10,004 nucleotides of DNA, from contig URNG01000115.1 of assembly GCA_900549295.1 (NCBI GenBank), positions 1 to 10,004 on the forward strand, read 5' to 3'. The translations under genes were made by a program, and so were the position numbers. The DNA comes from an uncultured Rhodocyclaceae bacterium (GTDB lineage: Bacteria > Pseudomonadota > Gammaproteobacteria > Burkholderiales > Rhodocyclaceae). The notes beneath the pieces are model-generated. The model saw nothing but the letters and a program-made list of their open reading frames with translations. It searched no databases and had not been told where the DNA came from. Below, piece after piece: positions 7,286 through 10,004 of the stretch; position 1 is the first letter of the stretch; each line of letters starts with the position of its first letter.

Positions 7286-7809
7286 ATGTGTTCGATGAGT
7301 GCGCAGGCCGTCAGGCAGCGGACCAGATATTTGCGCACCATGCGGGTGCTGACATCGAGGCGCAGCGCGATTTCAGCGTGCGTCAGGCCATCCAGGTAGT
7401 GGAGGAGAAAAGCTTCGCCCGCCTTGGGGGGCGCTTGGCTGAGAGCGAGGGCGATCTGGTCGAGCGCCTGTACGGCAATCAGGGTTTCTTCCGGTGAAGG
7501 AAAGCCTGTCTGCGGGTCGGTGGCAGCGGCCAATTCGGCCAGCCAGGTCTGCTCGATGCTCCGGCGACGGGCTTGGTCGATCATCAGGCGGTTGGCGGTG
7601 GTGGTGAGCCAGGCGCGTGGTTCGCAGATCGAGTGCAGCGCATCGCGTGAGCCGAGAATACGCAGGAAAGTATCTTGCGCAACGTCGGCGGCGTGCTGTG
7701 GGCAGCCCAGCTTGCGCCGCAGCCAGCCGAACAGCCAGCCGTGATGGCTGGCGTAGAGGTCGCCAAGCGGATCGGTGCGGGCGGAGGCGCTCAGGCTGTT
7801 GCGGTCCAT
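7282..7809 (-). CDS. fecI-like: FecI-type ECF RNA polymerase sigma factor
   Basis: The product has 175 residues, the usual size for iron-starvation ECF sigma factors. Region 2 spans about 15-82 (LYASHHGWLFGWLRRKLG, DVAQDTFLRIL, then PRAWLTTTANRLMIDQARRR), and region 4 about 112-168 with the helix-turn-helix LTHAEIALRLDVSTRMVRKY. It should direct RNA polymerase to the receptor promoter and be held by the adjacent anti-sigma factor, whose start overlaps its stop by 4 nt. The start at 7809 is the only ATG that fits region 2; the open frame continues upstream to 8292, but that part overlaps the DUF423 gene in another frame and is not sigma-like. The ribosome site is weak. It lies 44 nt after the DUF423 gene, with no Fur-box-like palindrome visible in the gap. 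Confidence 0.95.
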   Translation of the reverse strand: MDRNSLSASARTDPLGDLYASHHGWLFGWLRRKLGCPQHAADVAQDTFLRILGSRDALHSICEPRAWLTTTANRLMIDQARRRSIEQTWLAELAAATDPQTGFPSPEETLIAVQALDQIALALSQAPPKAGEAFLLHYLDGLTHAEIALRLDVSTRMVRKYLVRCLTACALIEHI

Positions 7810-7853
7810 GTTTACGTGGAATTCATCAATGGTTTTGTACCAGCGGCCCGGTT

Positions 7854-8246
7854 TCAGCGGCTTTTCCACCCCGCCACGCCGAGCGCCAGCCAGCCGAAGA
7901 TCAGGCAGAAGCCGCCGAAGGGAACGATGTTGATGAGCGGGCCGCTGTGGATGCCGGCGAAGATGCGCAAGGTGTAGATGCCGCCGGAGAAGCAGACGAT
8001 GCCCGTCACGAACAGCAGGCCGGCCAGGTTCAGCCAGCGCGACGGCGCCTGCCGCGCCCAGAGGGCGATGCCGAACAGCGCCAGGGTGTGCAGCATGTGG
8101 TGCAGGCTGGCGGCGCGGGCGCGTTCGGCGGCGAGCGGCAGTTGCTCGGCGGGAATGAAGCTGGCGAGGCCGTGTGTGCTCCAGGCGGCCAGCGCGACGC
8201 CGATGGCACCGAGCAGGCTGACCAGGGTGATCCAGGTGCGGAACAT
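7854..8246 (-). CDS. DUF423 small integral membrane protein (YgdD/YwdK family)
   Basis: The product has 130 residues and four predicted membrane helices: about 5-22, 51-66, 71-94 and 104-127. Family landmarks are GAIGVALAAWSTHGL near the N-terminus, ASLHHMLHTLALFGIAL at 47-62, FSGGIY at 86-91 and PFGGFCLIFGWLAL at 109-122. The family is widespread and its biochemical role is not established. It has its own excellent Shine-Dalgarno (AAGGAG, 5 nt before the ATG) and is preceded by a strong hairpin. The position between the ExbB/DUF2149 pair and the sigma factor may be incidental, because family members are found in many contexts. Confidence 0.93.
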   Translation of the reverse strand: MFRTWITLVSLLGAIGVALAAWSTHGLASFIPAEQLPLAAERARAASLHHMLHTLALFGIALWARQAPSRWLNLAGLLFVTGIVCFSGGIYTLRIFAGIHSGPLINIVPFGGFCLIFGWLALGVAGWKSR

Positions 8247-8257
8247 GGTTTCTCCTT
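8247..8257 (-). promoter_or_regulatory. Strong Shine-Dalgarno for the DUF423 gene
   Basis: AAGGAG at 8257-8252 is followed by AAACC and the ATG at 8246, an optimal spacing of 5 nt. This fixes the start codon of the DUF423 gene. It is the best ribosome site in the window along with that of the ExbB-like gene, and contrasts with the weak sites of the sigma factor and receptor genes. Confidence 0.8.
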
Positions 8258-8261
8258 GCGG

Positions 8262-8286
8262 GCAGCGCCCCGGTCTGGGGCGCTGC
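8262..8286. repeat. Perfect 10-bp inverted repeat between the DUF2149 and DUF423 genes
   Basis: GCAGCGCCCC (8262-8271) and GGGGCGCTGC (8277-8286) pair perfectly around a 5-nt loop. On the minus strand it lies 30 nt after the DUF2149 stop and ends 4 nt before the DUF423 Shine-Dalgarno. No T-run follows on the minus strand. It may be an mRNA-stabilising 3' end for the ExbB/DUF2149 message, a weak terminator, or a structure that influences DUF423 translation. Confidence 0.6.
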
Positions 8287-8316
8287 GTTCAAAGCTGCCG
8301 ATTTTAGTTGCTGACT

Positions 8317-8664
8317 TTAATTACCGGCGGGCGTTTCTGCTGTCTCCCCGGCTTCCGGCACATAGACCATCGAGCCGTCCTTCATGCGGTAGGCGACGCC
8401 GGCCTTTTCGCCGTCGCCGCTGCCGATTTCGCCGCTGGCCTTGTATTTCTCGATCTTCTCGCCCTTCTTGATGAGCACTTCCATGGTCGGCTTGCCGGGG
8501 TCGGTAATGACCGTCACGTCCTGCTTGTTGAAGGGGTTGATGAGCGGGTTCTGCGCCACGGTGATGAGCAGGGCGGCGATGATGACCAGGAAGATGTCGA
8601 TCAGGTTGACCACCGACAGGATCGGGTCTTCGGTTTCCGGTTCGTGCAGCAGTTTCAGGCTCAT
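8317..8664 (-). CDS. DUF2149 protein, ExbD/TolR-like partner of the proton channel subunit
   Basis: The product has 115 residues. It has a short cytoplasmic N-terminus, one membrane helix at about 18-38 (NLIDIFLVIIAALLITVA) and a hydrophilic periplasmic tail with beta-type sequence (VTVITDPGKPTMEVLIKKGE, then GVAYRMKDGSMVYVPE). Asp23 at the start of the helix matches in position and context the essential proton-carrying Asp of ExbD and TolR (pattern xxxDxxLVxxxxL). The family has no assigned function, but its genes usually sit next to a MotA/TolQ/ExbB gene, as here, where the two overlap by ATGA. GGAG lies 7 nt upstream of the ATG. The likely role is the D-type subunit of a proton-motive-force motor in the inner membrane. 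That it powers the receptor encoded downstream is an inference from proximity. Confidence 0.88.
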   Translation of the reverse strand: MSLKLLHEPETEDPILSVVNLIDIFLVIIAALLITVAQNPLINPFNKQDVTVITDPGKPTMEVLIKKGEKIEKYKASGEIGSGDGEKAGVAYRMKDGSMVYVPEAGETAETPAGN

Positions 8665-9143
8665 GCGTTTGCTCCGCGCAGCGCCTGGATTTCCAGGATT
8701 TCCTCGGCCAGCCAGCGGCGGCGCACGTTGACCGCCCAGTAGGTGATGGAAGCGGCGATCAGGGCCAGGATCACCGCCGAGAAGGCGATGGTCAGGTTGT
8801 GCGAGACGTCGGCGAGGTTGCCGTCGGAGAGCGATTTCAGCGCCGGCCCCATCGGGATCATGGTGGCGACCAGGCCGAGCATGGGCGTCACGCGGCTGGC
8901 GATGCGCTGGTTTTCCAGCAGCTTGTGGGCGAAGACGTCGAGTTCGTCGTCGGAGAGCTTGGGGTGGCGGATGAAATGCGCCAGCAGCGGGCGGCCCTTG
9001 CCGCTTTTGCGGCGCATGGCGAGGACGAGGAATTCACCGAGCACCCAGAAGGCGTAGAGGAACAGCGCGGCGATCAGCGCCAGCGTGGGCAGCAGGAAAA
9101 GCTGCGAGATTTGGTACATGGTCATTTCGACGAGATTGGACAT
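8661..9143 (-). CDS. MotA/TolQ/ExbB proton channel family protein
   Basis: The product has 160 residues with three predicted membrane segments: about 12-43, 84-104 and 113-140. The second and third carry the family signature TPMLGLVATMIPMGPAL (86-102) and LTIAFSAVILALIAASITYW (117-136), corresponding to the pore helices of ExbB and TolQ. The cytoplasmic loop at 44-83 is short, and the protein is smaller than ExbB of E. coli (about 240 residues). The start at ATG 9143 is supported by AGGAG with 6-nt spacing; an adjacent in-frame TTG at 9146 would be too close to it. The stop overlaps the DUF2149 start. It should form the pentameric channel body of an ExbBD-type motor. Confidence 0.92.
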   Translation of the reverse strand: MSNLVEMTMYQISQLFLLPTLALIAALFLYAFWVLGEFLVLAMRRKSGKGRPLLAHFIRHPKLSDDELDVFAHKLLENQRIASRVTPMLGLVATMIPMGPALKSLSDGNLADVSHNLTIAFSAVILALIAASITYWAVNVRRRWLAEEILEIQALRGANA

Positions 9144-9154
9144 CAATGGCTCCT
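9144..9154 (-). promoter_or_regulatory. Shine-Dalgarno deciding the start of the ExbB-like gene
   Basis: AGGAG at 9154-9150 lies 6 nt before ATG 9143 but only 3 nt before the in-frame TTG at 9146. The ATG is therefore the preferred start and the protein has 160 residues. Confidence 0.75.
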
Positions 9155-9201
9155 GTGAAAAATTTGGGAATGGGTGACGAGGGGTTTGTTTTATCTGCCG
9201 T

Positions 9202-10004
9202 TCATTTGACGAAGTAACCGGCCAACCGCCAGATGCCGTCGTCCGCGCGGGCGACGATGACGGTTTCAGTGGCGGTTTTGCTGGTGCCGCCGTTGGCGAA
9301 TTCGCTGTCGTAAACGAGGGTGGCGTAATCGCCTGCCGGTGCGTCGGGCAGTGTCGTGCTGTGGGTCAGCGTGCGCAGCTGGCGCGTCTTGAGCGTGCCG
9401 AGCGGCTCACGGGCGGCGCTGGCGGCGCGTGCCCATGCGTCGGCGCTGATGCGTGCGCGGAAGATTTCCGCCGTGGCGGCCCAGGATTCCCCGTAGCGGG
9501 CAGCGTCGATCAGGCGCAGTTGCACTGCCGCCGCCTGCTCGCTGCCGCGCAGCTTCGCCGCCAGATCGGGGGCGCGGGCGGCTTCCTCGATCTTCAGCAG
9601 GCTGGCGTACTGTTCCGGCGTGAGCAGGGCGCGGACGCGGTTGCTGCTGTCGATTTCGATTTCGCTCGCCTCACGTTTCACCTGTTGCAGGCGGTCGAGG
9701 CGCGTGGCCAGCGCGGCGCGTGTTTCGCCGGCCAGCGCGGCAGCGCCGATCTCGCTTTCCAGCTTGCGCGCTTCTTCGAGCAAGGGCGTGCGCTGGGCGC
9801 GGGCGGCCAGCACCAGTTCGACCAGCGCCTTGCGCTGCGCCTCATCCAGCGCCAGTTCGCTGCTGCGCCCCTGCATGGTGCGCAGCAGCGAGGGCAGATG
9901 CTGCGGCTGGATCAGCGCATAGCCGACCAGCGCGGCTTCGGAGGCCGCTGCCTGCCCGCCACGGGCGGACTGGCCGGGGGGGTGGAGGGGGGGCATGCCG
10001 GCAG
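9202..10004 (-). CDS. CpxP/Spy-like (LTxxQ) protein fused to a C-terminal DUF4019 domain (5' end probably outside window)
   Basis: The frame is open from the window edge to TGA 9202, about 267 codons; counting is from the first in-window Met (9996). Residues about 20-145 are highly helical and charged. Two LTxxQ-like helices resemble the CpxP/Spy/heavy-metal-resistor fold: ELALDEAQRKALVELV near 47-62 and ALLTPEQYASLLKI near 123-136. Residues about 167-264 match DUF4019: YGESWAATAEIFRARIS, then REPLGTLKTRQLRTLTHS, YATLVYDSEFANG and a final DDGIWRLAGYFVK. Both parts are usually periplasmic, but the in-window Met at 9996 is not followed by a signal peptide, so the true start is probably upstream of the window. 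Two C7 runs near the N-terminus (minus strand of 9976-9982 and 9987-9993) encode a Pro-rich stretch. The gene ends 58 bp before the ExbB-like start with no terminator, so co-transcription is likely. Its function is unknown. Confidence 0.8.
   Translation of the reverse strand, partial: AGMPPLHPPGQSARGGQAAASEAALVGYALIQPQHLPSLLRTMQGRSSELALDEAQRKALVELVLAARAQRTPLLEEARKLESEIGAAALAGETRAALATRLDRLQQVKREASEIEIDSSNRVRALLTPEQYASLLKIEEAARAPDLAAKLRGSEQAAAVQLRLIDAARYGESWAATAEIFRARISADAWARAASAAREPLGTLKTRQLRTLTHSTTLPDAPAGDYATLVYDSEFANGGTSKTATETVIVARADDGIWRLAGYFVK

Noticed and set aside
7810..8292. Upstream extension of the sigma-factor frame to an ATG at 8292.
   Set aside because: It overlaps the well-supported DUF423 gene in another frame and its Pro/Arg-rich translation is not sigma-like; the sigma domain starts right after 7809.
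9144..9146. TTG at 9146 as the start of the ExbB-like gene.
   Set aside because: It lies only 3 nt from AGGAG, while the ATG at 9143 has good spacing and is the stronger codon.
1..10004. CRISPR arrays, tRNA or rRNA genes, insertion sequences, integrase or attachment sites.
   Set aside because: None of these patterns was seen; the window is a compact run of co-directional protein genes.

Overview
The window looks like chromosomal DNA of a high-GC Gram-negative bacterium. An outer-membrane TonB-dependent receptor, periplasmic c-type cytochromes and signal peptides throughout show the Gram-negative envelope. The codon style and gene types suggest a betaproteobacterium, perhaps Rhodocyclales-like, but that placement is only an inference. 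Every gene I can support lies on the minus strand, so the region is transcribed from position 10004 towards position 1. The long plus-strand open frames are GC-driven antisense shadows.

In order of transcription: (a) the C-terminal part of a CpxP/Spy-like protein fused to a DUF4019 domain (9202-10004, cut by the window edge); (b) a MotA/TolQ/ExbB-type proton channel subunit (8661-9143), overlapping by 4 nt a DUF2149 protein (8317-8664) that resembles ExbD/TolR in its single membrane helix with an Asp; (c) a small DUF423 membrane protein (7854-8246) preceded by a strong hairpin and an excellent Shine-Dalgarno site; (d) a FecI-type ECF sigma factor (7282-7809) and its FecR-type membrane anti-sigma partner (6260-7285), overlapping by ATGA; (e) a 410-nt gene-free leader with inverted repeats; (f) a 952-residue TonB-dependent receptor with an N-terminal STN signalling domain (2991-5849), followed by a textbook hairpin terminator; (g) a di-heme cytochrome c peroxidase/MauG-family protein (1839-2933); (h) a two-domain M16 zinc peptidase (1-1837, cut by the window edge), which starts one base after the peroxidase stop codon.

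The central genes form a surface-signalling uptake locus. The receptor binds a ligand, its STN domain contacts FecR, and FecR releases FecI to transcribe the receptor. The ExbB/DUF2149 pair is a plausible dedicated proton-driven motor for the receptor. The two downstream periplasmic enzymes are tightly coupled. A receptor together with a secreted M16 peptidase recalls the ferredoxin import-and-processing system (FusA/FusC) and PqqL. A receptor together with a di-heme MauG-like enzyme recalls the methanobactin-linked MbnT/MbnH loci. The combination here suggests import of a protein- or peptide-borne metal or heme cargo that is then oxidised and cleaved in the periplasm. That is a hypothesis; no substrate can be read from the sequence.
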